This document shows, piece after piece, positions 53,675 to 64,000 of a stretch of 64,000 nt of DNA. A program made the translations under genes and the position numbers. The DNA is from Saccharothrix australiensis (lineage in GTDB: Bacteria > Actinomycetota > Actinomycetes > Mycobacteriales > Pseudonocardiaceae), in contig NZ_RBXO01000001.1 in assembly GCF_003634935.1 (NCBI RefSeq), forward strand, positions 6,721,501 through 6,785,500, given 5' to 3'. Position 1 is the stretch's first letter; every line of letters starts with the position of its first letter. The notes under the pieces were generated by a model. The model saw nothing but the letters and a program-made list of their open reading frames with translations, had not been told where the DNA came from and did no database searches.

Positions 53675-55209
53675 TTCGGGAACTTCAACTTCGACGGGTC
53701 GAAGCCCGGCGGCAGCTGGTCGAACCCGCCCAGCCCCGGCGGCAGCTCGGGCGCGCCGCCACCGGTCAGGCCGGGCGGCAGCCCGCCCGGCACCATGCCG
53801 GGGAAGCCGCCGCGGATCTTCGGCGGCGTGGGCCCGCGCCCGCTCTTGCCCTTCTTGCCCTTCTTCCCCTTGCCCTTGCGCGACGACTTGCCCGCTCCGG
53901 GCAGGCCGAACCGGCCGGCCATCTGCGACATCATCTTGCGGGCTTCGAAGAAGCGGTTGACCAGGTCGTTCACGTCGCTGACCCGCACGCCCGAGCCGTT
54001 GGCGATGCGCAGCCGGCGCGACGCGTTGATGATCTTCGGGTCCTCCCGCTCGGCGGGGGTCATGCCGCGGATGATCGCCTGCACGCGGTCGAGGTGCTTC
54101 TCGTCCAGGTTCGCGAGCTGGTCCTTCATCTGGCCCGCGCCGGGCAGCATCCCGAGCAGGTTCGCGATCGGGCCCATCTTGCGCAGCGTGAGCATCTGCT
54201 CCAGGAAGTCCTCCAGCGTGAGCCGGCCGGAACCCATCTTCACCGCGGCGGCCTCGGCCTGGTCCGCGTCGAACGCCTGCTCGGCCTGCTCGATCAGGGT
54301 GAGCATGTCGCCCATGCCGAGGATGCGCGACGCCATCCGGTCCGGGTGGAAGACGTCGAAGTCCTCCAGCTTCTCGCCGTTGGACGCGAACAGGATCGGC
54401 TGGCCGGTGACCTCGCGGACGCTCAGCGCGGCGCCACCGCGGGCGTCGCCGTCGAGCTTGGTCAGCACCACGCCGGTGAACCCGACGCCGTCCCGGAACG
54501 CGGTCGCCGTGTTCACGGCGTCCTGGCCGATCATCGCGTCGACCACGAACAGCACCTCGTCGGGCTGCACGGCGGCGCGGATGTCGATCGCCTGGCGCAT
54601 CATCTCCTCGTCGACGCCCAGCCGGCCGGCCGTGTCGACCACGACGACGTCGTGCTGCGCCCGCTTGGCCTCGTCGATGCCCCGGCGGGCGACGTCCACC
54701 GGGTCGCCGACGCCGTTGCCCGGCTCGGGCGCGAACACCGGCACACCGGCCCGCTCGCCGACGACCTGGAGCTGCGTGACGGCGTTCGGGCGCTGGAGGT
54801 CGCACGCGACGAGCATCGGCGTGTGGCCCTGGCCGCGCAGCCACTTCGCGAGCTTGCCCGCGAGCGTCGTCTTGCCCGCGCCCTGGAGACCGGCGAGCAT
54901 GATCACGGTCGGCGGGTTCTTGGCGAGGTTCAGCCGGCGCGTCTCGCCGCCGAGGATGCCGATCAGCTCCTCGTTGACGATCTTGACGACCTGCTGGGCC
55001 GGGTTCAGCGCCTGGGAGACCTCGGCGCCCTTGGCCCGCTCCTTGACCTTCGCGATGAAGGCACGCACCACCGGCAGGGCGACGTCGGCCTCCAGCAACG
55101 CCACCCGGATCTCGCGCGCGGTGGCGTCGATGTCGGCCTCGGACAGCCGCCCCTTGCCCCGCAGGTTCTGCAGGACCGAGGTGAGCCGGTCGGAAAGGGT
55201 GTTGAACAC
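53671..55209 (-). CDS. ffh: Signal recognition particle protein Ffh
   Basis: A 512-residue GTPase that binds signal sequences and targets ribosomes to the membrane through FtsY. NG domain: ALLEADVALPVVRAF, GLQGAGKTTLAGKLA (G1), VDTAGRLGVDEE (G3), TKLDGDARGG. The Met-rich M domain (~330-430) with MLPGAGQMKDQLANLD is followed by a C-terminal Gly/Pro/Lys-rich tail of ~75 residues (FGLPGAGKSSRKGKGKK). GTG 55209 gives the usual N terminus FNTLSDRLTSVLQNLRGKG. The tail is longer than in most bacteria. Confidence 0.95.
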   Translation of the reverse strand: MFNTLSDRLTSVLQNLRGKGRLSEADIDATAREIRVALLEADVALPVVRAFIAKVKERAKGAEVSQALNPAQQVVKIVNEELIGILGGETRRLNLAKNPPTVIMLAGLQGAGKTTLAGKLAKWLRGQGHTPMLVACDLQRPNAVTQLQVVGERAGVPVFAPEPGNGVGDPVDVARRGIDEAKRAQHDVVVVDTAGRLGVDEEMMRQAIDIRAAVQPDEVLFVVDAMIGQDAVNTATAFRDGVGFTGVVLTKLDGDARGGAALSVREVTGQPILFASNGEKLEDFDVFHPDRMASRILGMGDMLTLIEQAEQAFDADQAEAAAVKMGSGRLTLEDFLEQMLTLRKMGPIANLLGMLPGAGQMKDQLANLDEKHLDRVQAIIRGMTPAEREDPKIINASRRLRIANGSGVRVSDVNDLVNRFFEARKMMSQMAGRFGLPGAGKSSRKGKGKKGKKGKSGRGPTPPKIRGGFPGMVPGGLPPGLTGGGAPELPPGLGGFDQLPPGFDPSKLKFPK

Positions 55210-55245
55210 GATGCCGCCAGACCTCGCACGTCGTCGGACCAATGA

Positions 55246-55812
55246 CTACCCGCCAGGGTAGCCGCTCGGGCTCACCGACAGGCGCAGGCGGTCGGCGCGG
55301 GTGAGCACGGTCAGCGCGTGCCAGCCGCGCGGCGCCCGCCCTTCGGCGAACCGCCTGCGCAGCCGCTCGGCCCGCCGGACGTGCCGGGCGAACGAGCCGC
55401 GCCGGATCAGCCTGCCCCGCCGCACCTGCCCGGACAGCGCCTCCTCGGGGCTGGCGTCCAGCCAGAGGAAGTGCCGGGACCGGTTGCTGACCACCCCGAC
55501 GACGACCAGGCCGGCCCGCGTGGTCGGGCGGGTGGACGGCTCGTGGACCAGCAGCAGGCCCGCCGCCGTGACGGCGAACCAGAGGATGCGGAGCCGGTGC
55601 ACGAGGTGGACGAGGGGCCGGTAGCAGCGGTACGGCAACGCGAGCGGGAGCACCGCTCGGAGGTACGCGCGCACCTGGTCGGAGTCCAACACGACGGCAG
55701 GCGCGCCGCCGGTGTCCACCCCGGCGAGCAGCGTCGTCTTACCCGCTCCCGGTAGACCGGCCAGCACGACCAGAGCACGAGGCGCTACGGCGACGGCGGT
55801 CATCGCATCCAT
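55246..55812 (-). CDS. P-loop kinase-like protein of unknown substrate
   Basis: About 188 residues. VVLAGLPGAGKTTLL is a Walker A motif near the N terminus, and VVLDSDQVRAYLRAVLPLALP and RRGSFARHVRRAERL are the LID and base-binding-like segments of AAA-type small-molecule kinases (gluconate or adenylylsulfate kinase-like). ATG 55812 or 55803. It stops 36 bases before the ffh start on the minus strand and may share its promoter. No clear family assignment. Confidence 0.7.
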   Translation of the reverse strand: MDAMTAVAVAPRALVVLAGLPGAGKTTLLAGVDTGGAPAVVLDSDQVRAYLRAVLPLALPYRCYRPLVHLVHRLRILWFAVTAAGLLLVHEPSTRPTTRAGLVVVGVVSNRSRHFLWLDASPEEALSGQVRRGRLIRRGSFARHVRRAERLRRRFAEGRAPRGWHALTVLTRADRLRLSVSPSGYPGG

Positions 55813-56004
55813 ACTAAAGAGACGTTTCGGACGGCCCGTAGTTCCCCGTGTCGGCACGAGCTGAACTCTTGGCGTCGGGTGGGCTTCGTGGTCGGCCCTG
55901 TGCCCGTGCCGGTCGTGGCGCTGGACATCGGGTGGCTTTGGGTCGGCCCCGGGGTCGCGCGGTGGAGTCGGGGTGGAACAGCGGGGTCGGGGTCGCGCGG
56001 TGCT

Positions 56005-56046
56005 GTTACGCCGGTGTAGTTGCGCCGGTGTGGTTGCGCCGGTGCG
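56005..56046. repeat. 14-bp tandem repeat, three copies
   Basis: gttacgccggtgta, gttgcgccggtgtg and gttgcgccggtgcg at 56005, 56019 and 56033. Confidence 0.75.
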
Positions 56047-56365
56047 GTTTCGGGATGGGTCGGCGGGTGATGGGTGTGGCCTCCGGCCCCCGGTTCCGAT
56101 TCTCCCGCAGGACACCGACAGTTTTCGGCGGGAATCCGGAGAGTCGCCCGACCGGGGCGGTGCCGCTGCCGGGTCCCGCGAACCGCCCGGGTGTGGTTCG
56201 GGAGCCGGCCCGTGGTTGCCCGAGGGCGGCCCAACCCCTCGGTGGACCGCCCCCGGACCTTTCGTCGGTGACGCTCCCCGCCCGTCCGGGCGGCCCCCCG
56301 CGTCACGGCTGGAAGCCTGCCCGTCGCGAACGCCGCAGGGCAGCGTGAGCACCCCCTATCGGTTG

Positions 56366-56381
56366 TGCGTAGACCTACGCA
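56366..56381 (-). terminator. Short palindrome after glnD
   Basis: tgcgtag (56366-56372) and ctacgca (56375-56381) form a small stem directly after the glnD stop at 56385. Weak as a terminator. Confidence 0.35.
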
Positions 56382-56384
56382 TCT

Positions 56385-58733
56385 TCACCGGGCGGCGGCC
56401 AGCACCGCCCGCTCGACCGCCGCCCGCGCCCGCCCGTCGAGCGCGGTGGCGCCGGTGATCGCGAACGAGTCCACCACCGTGGAGCCCACTGTGGACACCC
56501 GCGCCCACACGACGTCCACCCCGGACCGCTCCAACGCGTCCGCCACGCGGTGCAGCAGCCCGATCCGGTCCGCCGCCCGCAGCTCCAGGACCGCCGCACC
56601 GGTCGACTCGTCGTCGAACCACAGCACGTTCGGCGGTGGCGGGTCGACCGGCGGGCCGCCGTAGTCCCGTTCCCTGGCCGCGAGCAGGTCCGCCAGCGGC
56701 AGCGCCCCGTCGATCGCCCGGCACAGCCGTTCCCGCAGCAGGCGCGCGTCGGGCAGCGCACCGAACCGGGGCGACACCGTGAACACGTCCACCGCCGCAC
56801 CGCCGTGGGACCGCAGCACGGCCGCGTGCACCTCCAGCGAGTGCAACGCCAGCACGCCCGCCGCCCGCGACAGCAGCCCCGGCCGGTCCGGGGCCACGAC
56901 CGTCACCGTCGCCGCGTGGTCGTGGGCGTCGACCAGCACGTCCGGCCGTCCCGCGGCCGACACCGCCGCCGCCAGCTCGCGCCGCCGCCGGTCCAGCGGT
57001 TCCGGCGCGGGCAGCGGGTCGCCCGCCATCGCCGCCCGGCACCGCGCCACCAGCTCGCCGACCAGCGACGCCTTCCACCCCGTCCACGCGCTCGGCCCGG
57101 TCGCGAGCGCGTCCGCCTCGGCCAACGCGTGCAGCAGCTCCAGCAGCACCGGGTCGCCGCCGAGCGCGTCGACCACGCGCCGCACGGTCGCCTCGTCCGC
57201 CACGTCCCGCCGGGTGGCGGTGTGCGGCAGCAGCAGGTGGTGGCGCACCAGCCCGGTCAGCGCGCGCACGTCCTCCGGCCACAGCCCCACCCGCTCGGCG
57301 ACCTGCGCCGCCAGGGCCGCGCCGACCTCCGAGTGGTCCTGCCGCCGGCCCTTGCCGATGTCGTGCAGCAGCGCGCCCAGCAGCAGCAGGTCCGGCCGGG
57401 ACACCCGCGTCACCAGGCGCGCCGCGTGCGCGGTGGTCTCCACCAGGTGCCGGTCGACGGTCCACGTGTGCGCGGCGTCGCGCGGCGGGAGGTCGCGCAC
57501 CGCGCCCCACTCCGGGAACAGCCGGCCCCACAGCCCGGTCCGGTCCAGCGCCTCGACCACGTCGACCAGCCCGCCGCCGCTGCCCAGCAGCGCCAGCAGC
57601 CCGTCCCGCGCGCCGGGCGGCCACGGTCGGCGGAGCTCGGGCGCGGACCCCGCGAGCCGGGACAGCGTGCCCGCCGCGATCGGGTGACCGCCGCGCGCCG
57701 CCGCCGCCGCGACGCGCAGCAGCAGCGCGGGGTCCCGGCCGGGCTCGGCGTCCCGCGCCAACGCGACCTCCGACCCGTGCAGCACGACGCCTTCGTCCAA
57801 CGGACGCCGCGCGGGGACCCTGCGCCCGAACACGCCCAGGCCGCGCTTCGGCACCGCGGCGCGCGCCGCTCGCAGTGCGACGTCCACCGCGTAGCCGATG
57901 GTGCGGGCCGCCGACGACACCGCGCGGGCCAGCTCGAACCGGTCGGCCAGCCCCAGGGCGGACGCGACCTCGTCGCCGTCCTGCGCGCGCAGCACGTCGC
58001 GCGGTCGGCGGGCCACCCGGCGGAGTTCGGTGCGCACGTCCAGCAGCGTCCGCCGCGCCCGCGCCACCTCGGCCGACGCCCGGTCGACCAGCTGCGCCGC
58101 CGCCAACGCGTCCAACAGGGCCGCGTCGCGCAGCCCGCCCCGGCCGTGCTGGAGGTCGGGCTCCGCGCGGTGCGCGACCTCACCGCCGCGCGCCCACCGC
58201 AGCCGCGCCGACTCGACCAGCTCGTCCAGCCTCGTCCGCGCACCGGCACGCCACGCCTGCCGCGCGGTCGCCGCGAGCCGCGCGCCGACCTCCGGGTCGC
58301 CCGCGAGGTGCCGGAGGTCCAGCAGCCCCAACGCCGTCCGCAGGTCGTCCGCCGCGACGCGCAGCGCCTCGCCGACGGTGCGCACCGAGTGGTCGAGGCC
58401 GACGCCGGCGTCCCACAGCGGGTACCAGAGCCGCGCGGCCACCTCGTCCACACCCCGGCGCCCGTCGTGCACCAAGACCAGGTCGAGGTCCGAGCACGGC
58501 ACGAGTTCGCGCCTGGCCAGCCCGCCGACGGCGACCAGCGCCAGCCCGCCGCCCGGCCCGCCGACACCGGCCCGCGCGGCGTGCGCGGCCAGCCAGAACT
58601 CGTGCAGGTCCGACAGCGCCAGGCGCAGCGCCTCCCCCGTCAGCCGGCGGTCCGGCCCGAGCAGCCGGTCCCGCGCCCGCACCAGGTCGTCGGCCGTTCC
58701 CACCACGGCGGTCCCCGTCCTCTCCCGGAACAC
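56385..58733 (-). CDS. glnD: PII uridylyl/adenylyltransferase GlnD
   Basis: A 782-residue bifunctional enzyme that attaches a nucleotidyl group to PII (adenylylation in actinobacteria) and removes it, reporting glutamine status. The nucleotidyltransferase motif is GGLARRELVPCSDLDLVL (~70); the HD domain has LLLLGALLHDIGKG; two C-terminal ACT domains begin VTVVAPDRPGLLSRAAGVL and LELRAADRIGLLHRVADAL. GTG 58733, 9 bases after the glnB stop. Third gene of amt-glnB-glnD. Confidence 0.94.
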   Translation of the reverse strand: MFRERTGTAVVGTADDLVRARDRLLGPDRRLTGEALRLALSDLHEFWLAAHAARAGVGGPGGGLALVAVGGLARRELVPCSDLDLVLVHDGRRGVDEVAARLWYPLWDAGVGLDHSVRTVGEALRVAADDLRTALGLLDLRHLAGDPEVGARLAATARQAWRAGARTRLDELVESARLRWARGGEVAHRAEPDLQHGRGGLRDAALLDALAAAQLVDRASAEVARARRTLLDVRTELRRVARRPRDVLRAQDGDEVASALGLADRFELARAVSSAARTIGYAVDVALRAARAAVPKRGLGVFGRRVPARRPLDEGVVLHGSEVALARDAEPGRDPALLLRVAAAAARGGHPIAAGTLSRLAGSAPELRRPWPPGARDGLLALLGSGGGLVDVVEALDRTGLWGRLFPEWGAVRDLPPRDAAHTWTVDRHLVETTAHAARLVTRVSRPDLLLLGALLHDIGKGRRQDHSEVGAALAAQVAERVGLWPEDVRALTGLVRHHLLLPHTATRRDVADEATVRRVVDALGGDPVLLELLHALAEADALATGPSAWTGWKASLVGELVARCRAAMAGDPLPAPEPLDRRRRELAAAVSAAGRPDVLVDAHDHAATVTVVAPDRPGLLSRAAGVLALHSLEVHAAVLRSHGGAAVDVFTVSPRFGALPDARLLRERLCRAIDGALPLADLLAARERDYGGPPVDPPPPNVLWFDDESTGAAVLELRAADRIGLLHRVADALERSGVDVVWARVSTVGSTVVDSFAITGATALDGRARAAVERAVLAAAR

Positions 58734-58742
58734 CTCCGACCG

Positions 58743-60530
<1,788 letters not shown>

Positions 60531-60577
60531 ACGAGGTTGAACGGACAACGGTCGCCGCGACTCGAAGACATGGCGCA

Positions 60578-60615
60578 GGGGGCCGCTCCTCGCCCGAGAA
60601 CGAGGAGCGGCCCCC
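60578..60615 (-). terminator. Terminator downstream of the peptidase gene
   Basis: A perfect 15-bp stem, 60578-60592 with 60601-60615, loop of 8 bases, 46 bases past the peptidase stop, insulating it from the amt promoter. Confidence 0.8.
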
Positions 60616-60661
60616 GCGACGCGTCCGGCCGGTCGTCACCCCTGCTCGGCCGGGAGGGTCG

Positions 60662-62230
60662 TCACCCGCCCCAGCCGGGCAGGTCCGGGCTCGGGCCGGC
60701 CGGCCGGTGGATGGCCGAGGCCGTCGCCAGGCCCGTCGCGGCGGGCTCGACGGCCGCGCAGCGGGTGCCATCGCGGGGCACGCGCCGCTCGATCAGGTAG
60801 GCGTCGGTGGTGTCCTGCGTGCAGGAGCTGCGGTCGTAGACGCCGTGGCCCCAGCCCTCGTAGGTGAGCAGGACCGTCGTGTCGCGGCTCTGGCGGTGGG
60901 CGTTGACGGCCCACTCGTAGCCCGTCGCCGGGTCGTGCAGGGCGTTCATCATCAGGATCTTCGGCGCGTGCTTGATGCGCAGGCGGTGCTGCGGGTTGTT
61001 GACCTTCTCCGGCAGGCCGACGCAGCCGGCGACGGCGTTGTGGCCGAGGCTCGACCCGCGCATGTGCGGCGCGATCTCGTTGGCCCGGCGCACCAGTCCG
61101 GAGAACTCGCGGTGGTCGCGCACGCGCATCGCCCAGTCCTGGCAGAACACCGCCGGGAACGGGAAGTTCACGGCCTCCTCCGCGAACAGCCGGGGCGCGG
61201 CCGTGCCCGCGTCGAGCTGGACCAGCGCCTCCGCCAGCGGCTGCCAGTTCGGGCCGTAGAACGCGCCGAACGCCGCCCGGATGATCAACTCGGCCGGGAT
61301 CTTGCGCGTCGGGTCGGAGGGGTCCGTGACTTCACCGCGATCCGCCTTCGCCAGCAGATCGTCCCAGAACTTCGCCACGTCCCGGCCGTGCAGCGCGCAC
61401 GACGCCGTCCGGTCGCACCACTTCACGAACTCGCGGAACGAGTCCTCCGCCGTGCGGGCCTCGCTCTCCACGAACCCGCGCGTGCCCAGGCTGTGGTCCA
61501 TGTTGGAGTCGATCACCATCGACCGGATGTTGCGCCCGTAGCGCTCGGCGTACTGCTGGCCGATGAGCGTGCCGTAAGAGACGCCGTAGTAGTTGAGCTT
61601 GCGCTCACCCAGCACGCGGCGCAGCGCCTCGATGTCGTTGACGACGCTGATGGTGTCCACGTGGTCGTAGATCGGACCGGTCTTCTTGCGGCAGTCGGCG
61701 GCCAGCTCCCGGTTGTACCGGGCCAGCGCCTCGAACTCCGCCTGGTTCGCCGGGTACTGCGAAGGCGCGTTGACCAGGAGGTCCTCGGAGCACAGCACCG
61801 GTTGGCTGCGCGCCACGCCACGCGGGTCGAAGCCGATGATGTCGAACCGCTCCTGCACCCGCGGGCTGAAGAAGCGGTCGGCGAACAGGGCGAAGTCGAC
61901 GCCGGACCCGCCGGGGCCGCCCGGATTGATCAGCATCGCGCCGATGCGCTCGGCCGGCTTGGTGGCCTTGCGGCGGGCCAGCGCCAGGTCGAACTTGTCA
62001 CCGCGCGGGTTCGCCCAGTCGACGGGCAGCCGCAGCGTGCCGCACTCGACCTCGGGCAGCTCCTGGCAGGGTCGCCAGTCGATGTCCTTGAGGTCCGCGG
62101 CCTGCACGTCCGCGGCCGGCGCGTCCGCGGTGTCCGCCGCCGCCGGGTCGGCCGACGCGACTGACGTCAAGCCGACGGTGAGCGCGACGGCGGTGCCGAC
62201 ACCGCCCAGCGCTCGGATGATCGATCGCAC
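60662..62230 (-). CDS. Secreted alpha/beta-hydrolase, tripeptidyl-aminopeptidase type
   Basis: A 522-residue exported protein. The signal peptide (IIRALGGVGTAVALTVGLTSVASA) is cleaved near an AxA site. The alpha/beta-hydrolase core has GAMLINPGGPGGSG (oxyanion region), nucleophile Ser in YYGVSYGTLIG, Asp in NALHDPATGYE and His in GWGHGVYDR; the C-terminal TAP-like cap is recognisable. Such enzymes in Streptomyces remove tripeptides from secreted proteins. GTG 62230 has GGGAGGAAC upstream. Monocistronic. Confidence 0.9.
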   Translation of the reverse strand: MRSIIRALGGVGTAVALTVGLTSVASADPAAADTADAPAADVQAADLKDIDWRPCQELPEVECGTLRLPVDWANPRGDKFDLALARRKATKPAERIGAMLINPGGPGGSGVDFALFADRFFSPRVQERFDIIGFDPRGVARSQPVLCSEDLLVNAPSQYPANQAEFEALARYNRELAADCRKKTGPIYDHVDTISVVNDIEALRRVLGERKLNYYGVSYGTLIGQQYAERYGRNIRSMVIDSNMDHSLGTRGFVESEARTAEDSFREFVKWCDRTASCALHGRDVAKFWDDLLAKADRGEVTDPSDPTRKIPAELIIRAAFGAFYGPNWQPLAEALVQLDAGTAAPRLFAEEAVNFPFPAVFCQDWAMRVRDHREFSGLVRRANEIAPHMRGSSLGHNAVAGCVGLPEKVNNPQHRLRIKHAPKILMMNALHDPATGYEWAVNAHRQSRDTTVLLTYEGWGHGVYDRSSCTQDTTDAYLIERRVPRDGTRCAAVEPAATGLATASAIHRPAGPSPDLPGWGG

Positions 62231-62348
62231 AGGTTCCTCCCTAGTTCCTGTCACCCTGATGGGTGGTCGCAGGCTCGCAGGGGTGTGAACCAGCGCACAA
62301 CCGCCTGAAGTCGTAGTGGAGTCCACCCGTGGGTTGACGACCGCTGGG

Positions 62349-63347
62349 CTAATCGGACAGTCGCCGGTGACGCCGGACCAGCTCGGCCTCCCCGTCCGGC
62401 GTGAGCGCGCCGATCAGCCGCAACCGCGCCATACCGCCGTCCGGGTAGATGTCGAGGCGCGCATGGGTGATCTCGCGGCCGGACACGCGGAAGCGGTGCC
62501 GCGTGTCGGGTTGCAGGCGGGTCCGGGGCAGCACGTCGAACCAGGTGTCCGGGTCCACGCGGGCGTCGCTGCCCCGCACGGCCGCCCAGCCCGGCGCGTT
62601 GCCCTTGAAGTGACTGGTGTCGAGTTCGGCGAGGCGCACCTCGCCGGGCGCGGCGAGCCGGATCTCCACCCAGTCGTTGCCGTCGTCGCGGCGGCGCGCG
62701 GTCTCCCAGCCGTCGCCCATCACGGCCGCCCGGCCGGGCGCGATGAGGTTGTTGGGCGACCCGAAGAACATGTCGCTGCACCCGGTGACGGACGCGCCGT
62801 TCTCCAGCGCCGCGAGGTCGACCGCGCCGGGCACCAGCAGGTCGGGGTCGGGCACCGGTTCGCCGAACACCCGCAGCCTCGCCACGCCGCCGTCGGGGTG
62901 GATGGTGAGGCGGACGTGGGTGTGGCGGCGCCGCGCCGAGACGTCGAAGTAGTGCTTGCGGTCCCCGCCCAGCGGCGACCGGGGCACCACGACCTCCCAG
63001 CCGGACAGCTCGGCCGGGCTCGGGTAACCGGTCGCCCGCGTGGCCTCCACCGTCGCGAACGGCGGGTGGTTGCCCTTGAAGAACGCGGTGTCGACGACGA
63101 CGCCCCGGATCACGCCCGGCAGGCCGAGCCGCACGATCGCCCGGTCGTCGCCCGGCTCGCGCCGGCGGCGGGTCTCCCAGCCGTCGTAGACCTGCCCCTT
63201 GTGGCCGAACGTGCGCGGCCGGAACTCCGGTTCGGCGTGGGCGATCAGGTTCTCGCGCTCGGCGAACAGCTCGTCGTCCGCCCACACCACGCTGCCGCCC
63301 ACGGCGCGGGACGCCAGGTCCGGCAGCCGGGTCCAGGTGGGCCTCAT
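62349..63347 (-). CDS. alc: Allantoicase
   Basis: A 332-residue enzyme that hydrolyses allantoate to ureidoglycolate and urea in purine catabolism. It contains two copies of the allantoicase repeat; each carries a [23 protein letters not shown] segment, an FFKGNHP/HFKGNAP segment and [25 protein letters not shown] 63347 overlaps the allB stop as ATGA, placing it directly after allantoinase in one operon. Confidence 0.92.
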   Translation of the reverse strand: MRPTWTRLPDLASRAVGGSVVWADDELFAERENLIAHAEPEFRPRTFGHKGQVYDGWETRRRREPGDDRAIVRLGLPGVIRGVVVDTAFFKGNHPPFATVEATRATGYPSPAELSGWEVVVPRSPLGGDRKHYFDVSARRRHTHVRLTIHPDGGVARLRVFGEPVPDPDLLVPGAVDLAALENGASVTGCSDMFFGSPNNLIAPGRAAVMGDGWETARRRDDGNDWVEIRLAAPGEVRLAELDTSHFKGNAPGWAAVRGSDARVDPDTWFDVLPRTRLQPDTRHRFRVSGREITHARLDIYPDGGMARLRLIGALTPDGEAELVRRHRRLSD

Positions 63348-64000
63348 GCGTCTCCTCCGCTCAGCAGCCGTCCACGCGGGCGGTCACCCGTGATCTCCTC
63401 GCCGCGCAACCAGGTCCGCCGCACCACGCCGGCCAGCGGGCGGCCGTGGTAGGGCGTGCCGGGGTTGCGGTGGTGCAGCTTCCCCCGGTCGACCACGAAC
63501 GCCTCGTCGGGCGCGAAGGCGACGAAGTCCGCGTCGCACCCCTCGGCGACGCGGCCCTTGCGCCGCAGGCCGACGAGTTCGGCCGGTCGCGCGGCCATCC
63601 AGCGCGCCACGTCGGTCAGGTCGTGGCCGCGCGGGCGGGCCTGCGTCCACACCGCGGGCAGGCCGAGCTGGAGGCTCGCGACACCGCCCCACGCGGTGGC
63701 GAAGTCGCCCGCCTTCAGCTCCGGCGTGCACGGCGAGTGGTCGCTGACCACCACGTCCACCAGGCCCTCGGCCAGGCCGCGCCACAGCCGCTCGCGGTTG
63801 GCGGCGTCCCGGATCGGCGGGCAGCACTTGAACCAGGTGGCCCGGTCGGCGATCTCCTCCGCCACGAACGTCAGGTAGTGCGGGCACGTCTCGGCGGTCA
63901 GCCGCAGCCCCTCGTCCCTGGCCGCCCGGAGGTGCGCCAGCGCGTCCCCGCTGGACAGGTGCAGGACGTGCAGCCGCGCGCCGGTGTCGCGGGCCAACCC
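63344..64000 (-). CDS. allB: Allantoinase, C-terminal part (cut by the right edge)
   Basis: The 5' end lies beyond 64000, and about 218 C-terminal residues are visible. [32 protein letters not shown] and the metal-binding VSDHSPC are signatures of cyclic amidohydrolases of the allantoinase/dihydropyrimidinase family. The closing region has [16 protein letters not shown] and [13 protein letters not shown]. Adjacency to alc favours allantoinase, which opens the allantoin ring to allantoate. Confidence 0.85.
   Translation of the reverse strand, partial: GLARDTGARLHVLHLSSGDALAHLRAARDEGLRLTAETCPHYLTFVAEEIADRATWFKCCPPIRDAANRERLWRGLAEGLVDVVVSDHSPCTPELKAGDFATAWGGVASLQLGLPAVWTQARPRGHDLTDVARWMAARPAELVGLRRKGRVAEGCDADFVAFAPDEAFVVDRGKLHHRNPGTPYHGRPLAGVVRRTWLRGEEITGDRPRGRLLSGGDA

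Larger units (their letters stand above)
55813..56384. other. Repeat-bearing gap between glnD and the P-loop kinase
   Basis: About 570 bases without a convincing gene. It holds a 14-bp tandem repeat (56005-56046), a short palindrome (56366-56381) and the promoter of the P-loop/ffh genes, whose -10-like tactaaa lies just upstream of 55812. Open frames here are GC-driven and show no conserved features. Confidence 0.6.

Noticed and set aside
52598..54844. Single 748-residue amidohydrolase frame
   Set aside because: The upstream half is out of frame within ffh; the real start is the GTG at 53674 overlapping the ffh stop.

Overview
The window is about 64 kb of very GC-rich actinobacterial chromosome. 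GTG and TTG starts are common, genes are often joined by 4-base stop/start overlaps, and the content is typical of the group: mycothione reductase, the sporulation-type sigma factor WhiG, a DUF2469 protein, the MEP isoprenoid genes dxr/ispG and an amt-glnB-glnD operon. From memory, the order mtr ... map, pbp, GNAT, ispG, rip1, dxr ... rlmN ... cdsA, frr, pyrH, tsf, rpsB, M23 ... xerC, dprA, comM, yraN, DUF2469, rnhB, lepB, rplS, trmD, rimM, KH, rpsP ... amidohydrolase, ffh, glnD, glnB, amt matches the Rv2855-Rv2921c region of Mycobacterium tuberculosis. Base composition and the family mix point to Pseudonocardiales (Saccharothrix/Actinosynnema/Lentzea-like). That genus guess is inference.

Layout. 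1-3.4 kb: a truncated membrane protein, a NodB-type deacetylase lipoprotein, a YbhB/YbcL protein and mtr. 3.5-8.9 kb: divergent transporter/regulator pairs (CynX-type MFS with GntR; LysR with a DMT exporter) and a pentapeptide-repeat membrane protein. 9.2-11.5 kb: cobQ and an alpha/beta hydrolase. 11.5-18.9 kb: a minus-strand run of map, a penicillin-binding lipoprotein, a GNAT protein, ispG, the site-2 protease and dxr. 19.1-22.4 kb: a small stress membrane protein, then a convergent gap holding two large inverted structured repeats, then a two-component system. 22.4-27.1 kb: a spermidine/putrescine-type ABC system whose gene pairs are separated by an antisense, frameshifted TetR gene. 27.3-31.8 kb: DUF2631, carbonic anhydrase, rlmN, a PadR regulator, a methyltransferase and a VOC protein.

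31.8-36 kb: cdsA-frr-pyrH-tsf-rpsB (lipid, ribosome recycling, UMP and translation functions), with strong hairpins between tsf, pyrH and rpsB. 36.4-44.4 kb: an M23 peptidase, a 17-bp minisatellite, then whiG-xerC-dprA, two low-complexity ORFs, comM and yraN. 44.7-50.1 kb: DUF2469, rnhB, two tandem signal peptidases, rplS, trmD, rimM, a KH protein and rpsP. 50.3-55.8 kb: pxpA, two CPBP proteases, an amidohydrolase coupled to ffh, and a P-loop kinase. 56.4-60.4 kb: amt-glnB-glnD with GlnR-like boxes upstream. 60.6-64 kb: a secreted tripeptidyl-aminopeptidase-like hydrolase and the allantoin pathway genes alc and allB (cut by the right edge).

The most unusual feature is 19488-19926. Two stem-loop units of the same architecture lie in opposite orientation. 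All unpaired segments are identical, while seven inner-stem and two outer-stem base pairs differ and are exactly compensated. I see no rRNA, tRNA, CRISPR array, transposase or natural-product cluster.
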